A stretch of 64,000 nt of DNA from Symsagittifera roscoffensis. Taxonomy: Eukaryota; Xenacoelomorpha; Acoela; Convolutidae. The stretch spans positions 14,058,517-14,122,516 of the forward strand of contig NC_087066.1 in NCBI RefSeq assembly GCF_963678635.1, given 5' to 3'. The notes under the pieces were generated by a model. The model saw only the letters and a list, made by a program, of their open reading frames with translations. It made no database searches and was not told the origin of the DNA. Made by a program: the position numbers and the translations under genes. The stretch's first letter is position 1. Every line of letters begins with the position of its first letter. Positions 43,401 to 55,922 of the stretch are shown piece by piece.

Positions 43401-44069
43401 ACCTCACAAGATACATTCCACATTGAGCTCAAACTGCTGTAACTCTGCATCAACGTCCAAAAAAAAAATTAAACCACTGGATTGAAACATTTCCTGCAGC
43501 ACTCAAACAAAACACTGAAGGAGGCTGGGTAGCAATCGCCTATGCAACAAGATTCCTAATTTCATTAGAAGAAATGTGTTCAGTCAACGAACTTGAGTTT
43601 GTAGAATTAATTTGTGCCAGCAAGCATTTTAAGTACTACATATAGGGGAAAAACTTTACCAACATCACAGAGTTTTTAATCACAAGCTTTTAATCAGCGC
43701 ATTCAACGCAAGCGAAAGACCAAAAGCAAGCCAAAGAGGCTCAAAAGATGAAATAACCAGTTATTCTCCTTTAATTTTGACATTAACTGCTGGCGGGAAC
43801 TAAAAAAGGATTAATAGACTATATGTCGCGAAACCCAGTTGAACAAGCAATACCCCCAAGCGCGCACAAGGAAGAATTTTTAGCAGCGTCAATTATTTCT
43901 TTCATTTTTGAATCTAGAGATGGTTGAAAACCTAATTCTAAATCTAGCCTAAAATTAGATAATTTTAACTAACACAAAATGAATCAAAATATTATTGCTA
44001 ATTGTCATGAAATTTTAAAATATTTTTCTTTTCATTATTTCCATAGGTTGCCACATTTCAAGTTAGAGT

Positions 44070-45165
44070 TTATAAAAAAAAGAATGTCCTAAGACTGAAT
44101 TTAATTGTTCTGTATGTTAGAGAGTTCCCTAGTATATTATGTTCCAGTAATTTTTTCCTAATTGGTAAAGTTCTCATAAAAAAAATTTCTTCGAAAAAAT
44201 TTTGACCATTCATTGCTCTTTGAAGATGAGTTTTTTGTTCGATATCGATCAACGTTTGATTCTTTGGAAATTCTAATTTAATATAAGCTGGCAATAAGTT
44301 TTTTTTCAAAAATTCTAAAAGTGGTAAGAATGTTTCCAATCTAGGAAAAACGTAATTTGCAAAATTTTGATTTTTCTTTAAATCTGAAAAAGAATCGTGT
44401 TTCAGAAGGTTATAACACGTTTTCACGGCCCAACTGAATTGTTTTTTTCATAAGAAGTTGTAAATTAAATTGTTTTTCCTTTGTTTAAAATTGCCGGATA
44501 ATGAAGACGGCTCTTGATAGGCGCAATACTCATTAGCGGCAGTCTCGTGTTTGATAGCAACGGTTTTTTGAAGGATTGTAATGTTTGATACCATAAGCAA
44601 TTGTTTCTTAGCAAACTTCTAGTTTCCTGCTGATTATTTAAAATTTGATTACTACTCCAAGTTATTTGACGAATGGTTTTTCTTCACTTCATTTTTTGAT
44701 GCGAATGAATCTTATTTTTAAATTCTACCAGTTTACCTAAATATAAAGAACTTCGTTTTTTGGCATTCAATTGTAATAAACGTGTATTGGAATATCTTCA
44801 TAGATATTGTTTGCTACAAATATGTTCAAAAAGATTAATAGTTATTTTCAATAGCCTTTTTGATAGGTATCTTCGAATGAGTTTGATAGGTTAAGAACCT
44901 CGTATCACCAGCGTGAAAGATATTCATAAGTGGTCTAATGACCGCACCATGCGGAACGCCTTGAAATATATCAGCCAAATCTGTTTTGGTATGATAAACT
45001 ATTGTTTTTTGATATCTTTTTCTCACACATTTTTTATTCAGAATAATCAAACTTTTTGATATACCGATTTTGAGTTTTCAAGATTAATTATTAGAAAACT
45101 GTCGTTGATGAAATCAATTGCTTTTGAGAGATCAAATGGTACGAGATTTCAGGTGCTACCTCTTT
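44070..45165 (-). mobile_element. non-LTR (LINE) retrotransposon fragment
   Basis: On the minus strand, FDLSKAIDFIND (near 45145-45110) matches the first catalytic block of LINE reverse transcriptases (usually D-x-SKAFD), and DIFQGVPHGAVIRPL (about 44965-44920) matches the QGVPQG block. The frame at 44426-44070 ends with RKKLLEHNILGNSLTYRTIK, the charged, Asn-Leu-containing tail typical of jockey/CR1-like elements. The catalytic FADD block between them was not found, and the frames are broken. Confidence 0.7.
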
Positions 45166-45249
45166 TTCATCTTTAATTAAATAATTTAAAATTTAAACAC
45201 CAACAAAATTAGCCTTTTTTCATCTTCGAACGCATTCAATTGATTCAGA

Positions 45250-46600
45250 TGTACCAGTTGTTCGCTTATGTCACATTTGAGATCAAGAAAGATAGGTTTT
45301 TTGGTTAATGTCTCAGTGACCAGAGGCACTCACTATCTCTCCTGTTTTTTGTCTCTCAATCGGTCGGAGCCAGTTAACGGTTCAACTAGTCATGGAACTC
45401 AGGATCGTATTACTGCTGAAGATCCACTATCAAAATAACACCCCACTCTAGAAATTAAATAGAACAACCCAAAGGGCAGGTCTCTAAATACCCAAAACCC
45501 GCGAACGCCGTTTAGTACGAGGTTGGGAAATTGTTTTTTTTAACGTTTTATCAGACAGTGTGCGTTGGACCCGTTTCAGTTGCATCAACTGAGGAACTCA
45601 CATTAAATAACATAATCGCATAAAACAATCTCTAGCAATTTAATTGAAAAACTCAAGAAAAGATAAGCAAACTCTGAAATTAACTCTAGTGACCAATACA
45701 ATCAAGATCAAGATAACTAGCTAACTTAAATGTTTTATCAAGTCCTTATGAGTTTAGAATACTAGTTCAGTTCACTGGGAAGGTTCCCCAGTGAAGTTGT
45801 ACGCTGGAACTAGATAAATAATTCACTCTTTGCAATCGCCTCTCGTTAGCCACTTCTGATGATCTCTGTCAAAAAGCAGCTCCTCTATTCACTCGAAAAC
45901 ATCTAGAGACGCCCATTTCGATTAGCAGTTGGTCAGTAGTGAGTGTTAGCTCAGTTTTCCGCAATTGACAATTCGGCTATTCTGTTCCGGACTTACGACC
46001 CCCAGTTGCCGCGAGAAAACCAGGAATGACTGGATTGAGTAAATTTTTTGAATAATCAAAAGTAAAACGAAATCCTCTTGCGTCATGAACGTGCGGCGCA
46101 CACTCTCTGGAATTATGGTCGATTTCCTCATCGGGCGTTGCCATCATGTCTGTATTTCATCACAAAATCAGGGTTACAGTACCAGAAGTCGTTTACGGAA
46201 GATTCCGCTCTTGGAATTTTGTCTATTTTTCCTGATGTTTCACAGCCATCTGAAAATTTTATTTTATAGCGCCACAGCAAGATGAAATTTCCACTTGTCT
46301 GCCCATGCATGGGTTCATATATATTTTTTCACTTACTCAAGAGTTTTCCCCGTTTTTTTGTGAGAAATTCCCCCCTTTTAAATTTTTTTCGACTATTTTA
46401 AAATCAGCCGTTTCAATCACTTGCATGGAATGTAATGCAAATCTTTTTATATAGAGACTATGACACAAAAATCCCTCTACGTTTCAGAGCAGACACATAA
46501 AACTCTTTTCGGGATACCAGGAGGTCTCCTCAATACAATGACAACGTTGTTCACCACGATTCAAACTATTGCTTCCTGCGATCCTCTCTCCGGAGGCTTC
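45250..46600. other. no gene seen
   Basis: A mix of short frames on both strands. A minus-strand frame at 46310-46128 reads YCNPDFVMKYRHDGNAR and is followed in another frame by IIPESVRRTF, which vaguely recalls the start of a Gypsy integrase zinc domain; not enough to call. Confidence 0.35.
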
Positions 46601-47779
46601 CAGTAACTTCCATCATGATCGTGTGAACGAGACCGGCCTCATCTATCACAGAAGCGTCAGCTTCTTTTCTCCCGGGCATCATTGAATTTAATTTTCTCTA
46701 GGGGCGGTGTGAAGGACGAGACATTTCAGCCCAAACGTACAGACTTTGAAAACAAGAATGCTTTATCGATCAGGATTCTCTGGTTACCAGCCTCTAATAT
46801 TGTCATGTGTACTAGGTATAACCTTTCGCAGTATGTTGACAGGACCGAAATGACGATAGATTTTGCCCTGATTGGCAAACTATACCCTCACTCACGGGGA
46901 AGGCCATTTATGCCTCTAGTCCTACTTTCCAGCAATTGATGTGCTTATGGTTTTTATGTAACACTCATGGCCAAGACTCAACAATGACGGCAGTGATCAG
47001 AGGATGTTTTAATTCCAATAACTCTAAAAATTTAGACTACATAATCTCGAGAAGCTTCCCATGGAGGTGACCAAGTTCATGGTCGTGCCCTCATTACAGT
47101 TCGCCATGATCTGCCCATTGCTTTTGTCTTTCTCGGTTATGTCAGCGATCTATGCGGTTAAGTGCTTCGCTCGGCTTTGATTTGGATTCTCACACAAGCT
47201 TCACCATCACATCGTTGAGCGCTGTCACCAACATTCATTTCGAAGAAGATACCTGGCTCTACCTCTTTCGTATTCTCTGATCCTCTCATAATTTCCTCTT
47301 GTAATACTTGATGAGGCCTCATCAGGTTGTGCAACGTGTACTTACGACGCTCAAGTCTTCATCCTTCTCTGGCTTTAGTCTAACTTTTTCTGTGCAATTG
47401 CTGTTAAATACAGCTCGAGGGTGCGAACACCACGATGGTCTCAATATATTCCAGGTTGCGCCCAGGTTCGTATTCATACCCTCTCCCATTCAGCATTTCG
47501 ATTTTTTTGGACCTCGTAATACATAAAAGTCTTTCTTCTTCGTCTAGATTCAGGCCCAATTTCGATTTTTTTGTCTTTCGAAAGCAATCATATCAAAAAC
47601 TTTCTCGATCGAGAGCTTCATCAATATTGCGACTTCATAGTTGAAATAGGCTGCACCGGCTTCTACTTTTAGGAAGGGGTTACACGCATTTCCAGTTATT
47701 TGAATATTCCGCTTTCTGGCTTGGGCAGAAATTCTTCATCACTGGTGGAAAGACATCGTGACCGCTGTCAAGCTTCTTA

Positions 47780-49470
47780 TTAGAAAATCGCCTCATATCC
47801 GCAATCTTGGCTCTGTTCTCTAGTGTTTCCCTGGTCTGGCTGTTTTGTTCTCACGACAATTCCCGACCACTGCTTCTTGATTGACTCACCACAAAGCACA
47901 TCGCTTCTTTCCTGGTTATTAGGCAAAGCCAGATTTTGCGCCGCAACAGCTGTTCTTTCGTTCGGCTGAACGGATTCGCGAGTATGAATTTTCATGACAA
48001 GGGAGCCCTCAAACTCTTCTCAAAGTTTTACTGTGGTAATTTTTTTCCTACATCTTTCTAGTTGATTTCGTCGATCCACACTTTTCCTTTCAGCGTGATG
48101 TTGAGCGGCGCAGTTTTTTCTCCTTTTCGCTACGCCCTTCTCTAGCTGTGTTAGGCTGTTTTGCCTTTCTTTCACTCTATCAAGAGCACGTTTGGGCTGT
48201 GTTTCGAGCAAGCCGCTTCTCTAAATATTCCCCTGTCACTTGTCCGCTTATTCCGCGGTAAGGACTGGATATCCACTCTAGGCTGGCATCGACTTCACAC
48301 ATCTATCCATTCGTGGAGTCTTTCTTTGTCTTTACTCTTTGTGGACAGAGATCTTTTTCTGTGGTCTGAGGTCTGAGGTCTTTATCTGTCGACTTTGGAT
48401 TCGTTACGCTCTTGAGCTCTTCTCCTACACTGGTTGCACATTCTTTGTGGCTTCAGTAACCATCCTTTATATGTCGCTGGGATCAACGCCCACCTCTTTT
48501 TCCAGCTTCATCTCAGTTCTCTATCTCTCTAGAGCTCTCGTGAGTCGAACATCCACTGATTGGCCTGCTTTGTCGCCGAGCGTGTTGACGAGCTGTAGAG
48601 AAGTCGTCCGAGTCATTGTCTCACATGAAGACCGGCGCTGTTGATAGAGCATCCCTACAGCATCCAATCTGTGCCCGCATTAGAACAATTCTAGAGCTTC
48701 AACATCGATTCTCGCCAAAGTTTTTCTGGTCTCACATGCCTCATCAGCTATCAGAACTATAGGTTTGTCGTTCAGGATTATCTTCGTTCCTCGATAAATT
48801 GGACGCATGTACTTGATATCGCCCGCTTTCAGGACTTCTTCTAGATCATCTTTGCGATGTTGAGGTGGCATTGATGACCTGACTCGACGAAAACGATCGG
48901 TCATGCCCCGAGTCGCCCTTTGGATAATTGGGTATTCAGGCTGCATGTCTGGCAAATTAACATTTTCGAGGATGACTTTCAGCTGCCGATTCACTTACTC
49001 GAACACGCTTGCCCAGGTTGGTATTTCAGGATCTGGTTCAATTCTTTGTTCAGTGACAAAAGGTTCCAAAAATGGGATCTACTTCCACTGGGCCCTTCCT
49101 GTGCCCTTCCATTCTCAAAGATTGAGTTGAATTCAGTTTATTTTGAACATTTAGCTCAATCAAGTCCGGGCTCTGAATGTTTCCAAACAGCACATCACAG
49201 CTCATGCGTCCCGTCAAGACACTCTGCTCGCACAGGCGAGTGCTGTCCGAGATGCTGATGAGACTGATAAGTATCACCGAAAGTCTGTATCCAGAAAGTA
49301 ACGCATTTGGAAACGCAAAGGTTAAAGCGGGACCATAGAAGCAGGTCACCAATTCGCCAAGGCCTAGCACCATCCCTAGAGGAACTAAGCGCATTACAAA
49401 GCATAGGTCCGTGAGCAAGGTCATTGCACACCTGGTCTCTTTGGACGATAATTTTTTCTAAATCTCTCAT
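47780..49470 (-). pseudogene. Gag-like polyprotein remains, left end of the array
   Basis: Read leftward, a chain of minus-strand frames with few stops: LKVILENVNLPDMQPEYPII, then HRKDDLEEVLKAGDIKYMRP, KIILNDKPIVLIADEACETR, a charged helical part (RALDRVKERQNSLTQLEKGV) and a Glu/Gln/Asn-rich end near 47780. It is hydrophilic with predicted helices, as expected for Gag C-terminal parts, but I know no exact family. It is not repeated elsewhere in the window. Confidence 0.45.
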
Positions 49471-49589
49471 CAGTCCGGTTTCATCTGGATATTCAAATTC
49501 AATCTGCTGGGCCCTGATAACTGAAGAAGGTTTGGCTGCTGATGAGGGTCCAGCTTTGGAAGGGGCTTGCTATAGAGTTTCAGGCGTTT

Positions 49590-51409
49590 CAAATTGTCCG
49601 ATAGTCTAGTTATTTTCCGGTATTTGCCCCCTGATATGTCATTTGTCCCAACCATCATGGTTACAGTGGGAACTGTTTTTTCCTTGGGCATGTCGAGCGT
49701 GGTTAGCATTTAGGGCATTACGGCTCAAGAGAAACTCAAGACGCCAGGTTGCCAGTGTCTTCTCGCGTTATGAAAGGCCTTGACTAGACTATGACCAGTC
49801 ATCACTTGCAATGTGACTTCAGGAGCCGGGAGCATAATGAATGATGTTGTCTACCCAGGTTGAGTCCAGAGAAAAGCTGCTCTTCGGACTCATTGCTCCG
49901 AACTCCAGTTGTCGATGTTATGCTGCTTGTAACAGCCTTGAACATTTTTATTTTGTTTCGCTACTCGAAACACACGTATGGGGTGTTTTTTTCTGTGTGG
50001 AAGGCACCATCTCAGGATTGCCAGGCTATGTTACTTTTATCCGACACACTTCTGATCATGCTCTCATTTGTATGGCTCTTTCCGTGCTTGAACTCTTTCA
50101 TCACGCATCTGGTCTTGTTCATTACACACCTGGTCTCTTTCGACGATAATTTTTTGTAAATCTCTCTTCATTCCGGTTTCATCTGGATATTCAAACTCAA
50201 TCTGCTGGGCCCTAATAACTGAAGAAATTTTGGCTGCTGATGAGGGTCCAGCTTTGGAAGGGGCTTGTTAGAGAGGGCAAGTTACCTGATACATGCTCTC
50301 TCAGAATGCTAAGTCTTGGGTGACGCGCCAGGTCAAGACCGCGCAAGCCACCGCTGGGGCTCAGTGATAGCCATCTTGATTGATTTCGATTGGAAGTCTC
50401 CTCGCTGGTGTGTCCCACCATCATTATATGTCATCGTCTCTAGGTGTCTTCCTGCATTTACCGCGTTCAAGCGATCATTGATCGGTCTCTTTTTGCCACT
50501 AGTGGAACTCGCGATCGTGACTTCCATTTTCCGGAACCACAAGATCGCTGACAGAGCGTTGACTGACTGATATTCATCATGTATGTCTGCTCGCAACTTT
50601 AATTGGCTGGCCAGATTCAAGATCTCGAGAGACAAGACTTCATTGATCACCATCAAATTATCCACGAAGGCGGAGATTCCTCTTAGTGCATGCGAGATGT
50701 CTGCACAGGGGTCTCAAGTCTTATTGTTCTACGTTTCTGTTCGGAGCCGCTAACAGCATTGTGTGTCAGTGTTTGTCAGGTGCCTTCAGCTATGAGCGCT
50801 AAGGTCATGTATACGATTTAAAGTGCTGGTGGCATCGCGGTGTCGCCAGGTGAGGAAGCGAACGCGTCTCATGTTTTTGATCCAGATCTGGTATATACCA
50901 TCTCTTGCACCTATTCCATCGAGGTAAACATTGTCTGAGTTGCTTCCCGTGGTTGTTCCTTCTGTCTTAGGTTTCCAATCAGTCCCGTCGTGTATAGGTG
51001 GTCATTCAGACCAGCGAACAGCAGCAATTCAAATTTACACGAAACCTCTGACTTGATCGCGGCTGCTATTGTAAGCATCTGGCTTCGGTCCAAGCCGGGA
51101 AGTTCAAATAGCAACGTCTCTGGCCAAAGCAACCTAGAGCAATTTCCTCCGAAATCTGGGGTTGCCATTAATATCACTCTGGCAGCGCGCAGATCCTGAC
51201 GATCTTAAAAGGCCGAGACTTTTGCAAGTTTCGACACACCAAAATTATCCGCGTATCGCGAATCAAGATTCAAGCTCGGGCCAACAAAGCCTATTTCTAT
51301 CGTCTTTGGCTCCAGAAACATGTTGGCTATTCTGTTGTGTGTGGGATGTGGCTATGCGCAGCTTCTTGGAAACTATAAGGTATCTGGGGGATCAACAACG
51401 TAAGTTCTC
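49590..51409 (-). repeat. gag-array copy 1 (type with NDHL block)
   Basis: About 1.8 kb nearly identical to 52170-53979. It begins at GTTTCAAATTGTCCGATAGT and ends at AACGTAAGTTCTCGGG. After 51409 the sequence runs on into about 750 bp that are unique here, whereas copy 2 jumps straight into the next unit at that base. Confidence 0.85.
50911..51177 (-). pseudogene. SGNH-like Gag segment (LNDHL block), copy 1
   Basis: The frame encodes TPDFGGNCSRLLWPETLLFE, then LLLFAGLNDHLYTTGLIGNL. The G-x-N-D step followed by H is the third conserved block of SGNH-fold hydrolases and recurs in Gag proteins of nematode-type retroelements as I know them. Neighbouring frames on the same strand give the rest of Gag. 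Catalytic competence cannot be judged from this fragment. Confidence 0.5.
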
Positions 51410-52169
51410 GGGATCCTTTTGTTGTCTTTCATTGACAGGTCCAAATATCAAAATTTTAGAAGCCCTGGCATTTCTGCGATTTCTGGAGATATAGCTTGAG
51501 AAAATAGCAGCTCAAGAAACCTCAGCTAACCTATTATTAATGACCATTCAGGTCATCTAAATTACGCTTGGACAGTTGCAGCGCCTCCAACAGCTCTTGG
51601 GGGACGATAGCTTTTCGAGGTTTAGCTTGTCGAATTGCTCATGATAGCGAGACCTAAAGGACCACTACTCTGGCTCTTTAGCTGCTTTTCTCTCGCCCAC
51701 TGTCGTCACTTAAAGATATTGCTCTGTTACTGAGCTTCGAGGTGGGGGATCTAGCTGCGCTCGTCTCAAGATTGGTAGATGAGGCTTGAGAGATGTGACT
51801 GCTGCTTGCACTGTCTCTAAATTTCTTGCTCTTTGCTATTCCAGAATCCACTTTCCACTATTCACTTTAAGTTTCTCGCTAGATCCTCCGCATGTTGCTG
51901 AAAGACGAAGTTCAGCCAGTCCTCCTCATGTTGGAGGTCAAGTGTATACCGTTGTTGGGTGCTTGAGGGGGTAGCCAGACACCCAACTCCGCTGCCACCT
52001 CAAGCAAATTCAAGGGAGCAACGCTGCAATCAACGGATGATTTGTCATAGAAAAATGACCCTCTTAATCACCTTAATACTATTCTGGTCTAGAAGCATAT
52101 TGAATGGCACTGTGCAAATGGTCAAGGCATCTGGGTCGAACTTGACATGAACATCTCCAATCAGGCGTT
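51410..52169. other. spacer between gag-array copies 1 and 2
   Basis: Unique within this window. It has no clear frame on the minus strand; a region near 51990-52130 leads into the gag copy to its right. Confidence 0.4.
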
Positions 52170-52290
52170 TGAAATTGTCCGATAGTCTAGTTATTTTCCG
52201 GTATTTGCCCCCTGATATGTCATTTGTCCCAACCATCATGGTTACAGTGGGAATTGTTTTTTCCTTGGGCATGTTGAGCGTGGTTAGCAT
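52045..52290 (-). pseudogene. SGNH-like Gag segment (GTND block)
   Basis: Encodes VTMMVGTNDISGGKYRKITR, followed by a predicted strand-helix run ending TICTVPFN. G-T-N-D is the third SGNH block. The frame just upstream in the same copy reads LQVITGHSLVKAF, matching the first block with G-H-S in place of the usual G-D-S. This is the least broken version of the motif pair; the same pair recurs in every array unit that keeps this part. Confidence 0.55.
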
Positions 52291-53979
52291 TTAGGGCATT
52301 ACGGCTCAAGAGAAACTCAAGACGCCAGGTTGCCAGTGTTTTCTGATAAAAGGCCTTGACTAGACTATGGCCAGTTATCACTTGCAATGTGACTTCAGGA
52401 GCCGGTAGCATAATGAATGATGTTGTCTACCCAGGTTGAGTCCAGAGAAAAGCTGCTCTTCGGACTAATTGCTCCGAACTCCAGTTGTTGATGTTATGCT
52501 GCTTGTAACAGCCTTGAACATTTTTCCTTTGTTTCGCTACTCGAAACACACGTATGGGGTGTTTTTTCTGTGTGGAAGGCACCATCTCAGGATTGCCAGG
52601 CTATGTTACTTTTATCCGACACACTTCTGATCATGCTCTCATTTGTATGGCTCTTTCCGTGCTTGAACTCTTTCATCACGCATCTGGTCTTGTTCATTAC
52701 ACACCTGGTCTCTTTCGACGATAATTTTTTGTAAATCTCTCTTCATTCCGGTTTCATCTGGATATTCAAACTCAATCTGCCGGGCCCTAATAACTGAAGA
52801 AGTTTTGGCTGCTGATGAGGGTCCAGCTTTGGAAGGGGCTTGTTAGAGAGGGCAAGTTACCTGATACATGCTCTCTCAGAATGCTAAGTCTTGGGTGACG
52901 CGCCAGGTCAAAACCGCGCAAGCCACCGCTGGGGCTCAGTGATAGCCATCTTGATTTATTTCGATTGGAAGTCTCCGCGCTGGTGTGTCCCACCATCATC
53001 ATCGTCTCTAGGTGTCTTCCTGCATTTACCGCGTTCAAGCGATCATTGATCGGTCTCTTTTTGCCACTAGTTGAAGTCGCGATCGTGACTTCCATTTTCC
53101 GGAACCACAAGATCGCTGACAGAGCGTTGACTGACTGATATTCATCATGTATGTCTGCTCGCAACTTTAATTGGCTGGCCAGATTCAAGATCTCGAGAGA
53201 CAAGACTTCATTGATTACCATCAAATTATCCACGAAGGCGGAGATTCCTCATAGTGCATGCGAGATGTCTGCACAGGGGTCTCAAGTCTTATTGTTCTAC
53301 GTTTCTGTTCGGAGCCGCTAACAGCATTGTGTGTCAGTGTTTGTCAGGTGCCTTCAGCTATGAGCGCTAAGGTCATGTATACGATTTAAAGTTCTGGTGG
53401 CATCGCGGCGTCGCCAGGTGAGGAAGCAAACGCGTCTCATGTTTTTGATCCAGATCTGGTATATACCATCTCTTGCACCTATTCCATCGAGGTAAACATT
53501 GTCTGAGTTGCTTCCCCTGGTTGTTCCTTCTGTCTTAGGTTTCCAATCAGTCCCGTCGTGTATAGGTGGTCATTCAGACCAGCGAACAGCAGCAATTCAA
53601 AGTTACACGAAACCTCCGACTTGATCGCGGCTGCTATTGTAAGCATCTGGCTTCGGTCCAAACCGGGAAGTTCAAATAGCAACGTCTCTGGCCAAAGCAA
53701 CCTAGAGCTATTTCCTCTGAAATCTGGGGTTGACATTATTATCACTCTGGCAGCGCGCAGATCCTGACGATCTTAAAAGGCCGAGACTTTTGCAAGTTTC
53801 GACACACCAAAATTATCCGCGTATCGCGAATCAAGATTCAAGCTCGGGCCAACAAAGCCTATTTCCATCGTCTTTGGCTCCAGAAACATGTTGGCTATTC
53901 TGTTGTGTGTGGGATGTGGCTATGCGCAGCTTCTTGGAAATTATAAGGTATCTGGGGGATCAACAACGTAAGTTCTCGG
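52170..53979 (-). repeat. gag-array copy 2 (type with NDHL block)
   Basis: Very similar to 49590-51409 base for base. It is cut at TCTCGGG (53979) and fused directly to the next unit (CGTTTAAAATTGTCC). Confidence 0.85.
53479..53745 (-). pseudogene. SGNH-like Gag segment (LNDHL block), copy 2
   Basis: Same frame and block as 50911-51177 (LLLFAGLNDHLYTTGLIGNL), with a handful of substitutions. Retention of the frame in both copies reflects recent duplication rather than proven selection. Confidence 0.5.
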
Positions 53980-55922
53980 GCGTTTAAAATTGTCCGAGAG
54001 TTTGTTATTTTCCGGTATTTGCCACTTGATATGTCATTTGTCCCAACCATCATGGTTACAGTGGGAACTGTTTTTTCCTTGGGCATGTCGAGCGTGGTTA
54101 GCATTGTGGACATTGTGGCTCAAGAAAAACGCAAGACGCCAGGTTGCCAGTGGCTCCTCGCGTTATAAAAGGCCATGACTAGACTATGTCCAGTTATCAG
54201 ATGCAATGTGACTTCAGGAGCATGATGATGTTGTCTACCCAGGTTGAGTCCAGAGAAAAGCTGCTCCTCGGACTCATTGCTCCGAACTTCAGTTGTTGAT
54301 GTTATGCTGCTTGTAACAGCCTTGAACATTTTTCCTTTATTTCGTTACTCAAGACACACGTATGGGGTGTTTTTTCTGTGTGGAAGGCACCATCTCAGGA
54401 TTATTAGGCTCTGTTACTTTTGTCGGACTCACTTCTGACCATGCTCTGATTTGTAGGGCTCTTTCCGTGCTTGAACTCTTTCCGTGCTTGAACCTGGTCT
54501 CTTTCGACGATCACTTTTTCTAATTCGCTCTTCAGTCCGGTTTCATCTGGATATTCAATCTCAATCTGCTGAGCCCTGATAACTGAAGAAGGTTTGGCCG
54601 CTGATGAGGGTCCAACCTTGGAAGGGGCTTGTTAGAGAGGGCAAGTTCCCCTGATACATACTCTCTCAGACTGCTAAGTCTAAGGTGACACGCCAGGCCA
54701 AGACCGCGCAAACCACCGTTGCGGCTCGGTGATAGCCATCTTGATTGATCTCGATTGGAAATCTCCTCGCTGGTGTGCCCACCATCAAAACCGCTACCAT
54801 GACTGACTCGCATCCTCCAGCAGAGGAAATGAGCAGCAGTTTCTTCAGGAGCACTGCTGTTCTTCGATCAACCTGGGTATAATCGAGGTGTCTGAGTCGC
54901 CGGTCGCCGGTATAAAGCAACAAGGATTGATTTCCTGATGGCTCCAAGAAGTGGCTTCCACAATTGATCACCTACGGCTCAAAAAAGCTCTGGCGTAATA
55001 GTCAAGATCAGGAATTATTAGAGCATATTATCAAGCCTCAATAAAATTTCTAGCCTAACTATCAAGCAGAATAATTGCTCTAGACAAATTGTCTAGAAAG
55101 TTGCAAAAAGTGGGTCGTGAAATTTTCGTTTCTGTCGCTTCTGTGGCTCGTTTGATTGGGCTCCCTTATTCAAATGGGCTCTCGAAAGGTGTTGGGCTCC
55201 CTTGTTCCCGCTCTTTGTCGTATTTTATAACAAACAAGTATCTTTCGTTGACTCTCATGTCAGACCACGTTTCGATTGGCATCACGCTCAAGACAGTTTC
55301 TGTGTCTAGTAAGCTTTTGAGGCATTTTTTCATTCGATTTGTGTTCAGAACGTGGGTCGTCGCAACTGTTTTTCTGCCCAAGTGCATGACATCCTCCTCC
55401 AACATGACGCTATTTACCATCGCTATGACATTCAGTCCCTCTTGCCTTATAGATAGTTGACCGGCTAAGTCCTCGTAACGTTTACATAGTCTTTTTACAG
55501 ATCTTAATGCCATTCATATTCAGCATCACAGGATATGGACAGTGTGCTTTTGTATAACAACCAATGATTTTTATGGTTCTGGCTCCTGTTGTTAGGAAAA
55601 TTTTTGATCGCTGATGAGGGTGTTTGTTTGCTGAAGAGACTTAAAGTAATCAGCGTTTACACCAATAGGCATCCGAGTCTGGTCATTTCTTCCTCCTGTG
55701 AGATGATTCTATTACGAGTTGCTTTGTTGTTGCTTCGATCTTACTAGGAGAGCTGCTCTCCGGCAAGTTGTGAATCGCAATCATAAAGGCTGAGGGAGCT
55801 TTCAGCGTGAAGTTTTCATCTTCCACTGGTTTGGTCTTTCCCGCCACCGTCTCTACTTCGTCTCCATCAAGAAAACTGAAATCCAGGCCGGAAACGCCAC
55901 CTACTCGAACATCTCCTAACAG
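53980..55922 (-). repeat. gag-protease tandem unit 1
   Basis: First of three tandem units starting with the (G)CGTTTGAAATT-type edge. It is about 1.94 kb and shares its right two-thirds almost exactly with unit 2. Read leftward it holds the linker, protease-like frame (55513-55166), Gag remains and the GHS/GTND blocks. Confidence 0.85.
55166..55513 (-). pseudogene. retropepsin-like frame, array unit 1
   Basis: ATG-started, 115 codons. It contains a strand run ending LKSLLDTETVLSVMPIETWS, the position where retroviral-type aspartic proteases have D-T/S-G-A followed by a small-hydrophobic run. Here Gly is replaced by Glu, which should abolish flap-side geometry at the active site. The frame follows the Gag frames, as protease does in Gypsy elements. 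Confidence 0.5.

Larger units (their letters stand above)
40824..43900 (+). mobile_element. decayed Ty3/Gypsy retrotransposon
   Basis: Read on the plus strand, in broken frames and in the normal order: a Gag-like basic region (about 40954-41319), a zinc-knuckle region (41820-41905), RT lead-in (LTLRKDLTVKLALDSGK, about 42770-42825), an RT active-site YLDD (43135-43146), then ELEFVELICAS around 43590 in the RNase H region, and DYMSRNP at about 43820. Stops and frameshifts are frequent throughout. This is the mag-like Gypsy pattern. Terminal repeats were not identified. Confidence 0.8.

Noticed and set aside
46128-46310. Integrase zinc-domain fragment of a Gypsy element
   Set aside because: Only a weak similarity around YRHDGNAR and IIPESVRR; the H-H-C-C pattern is not visible.
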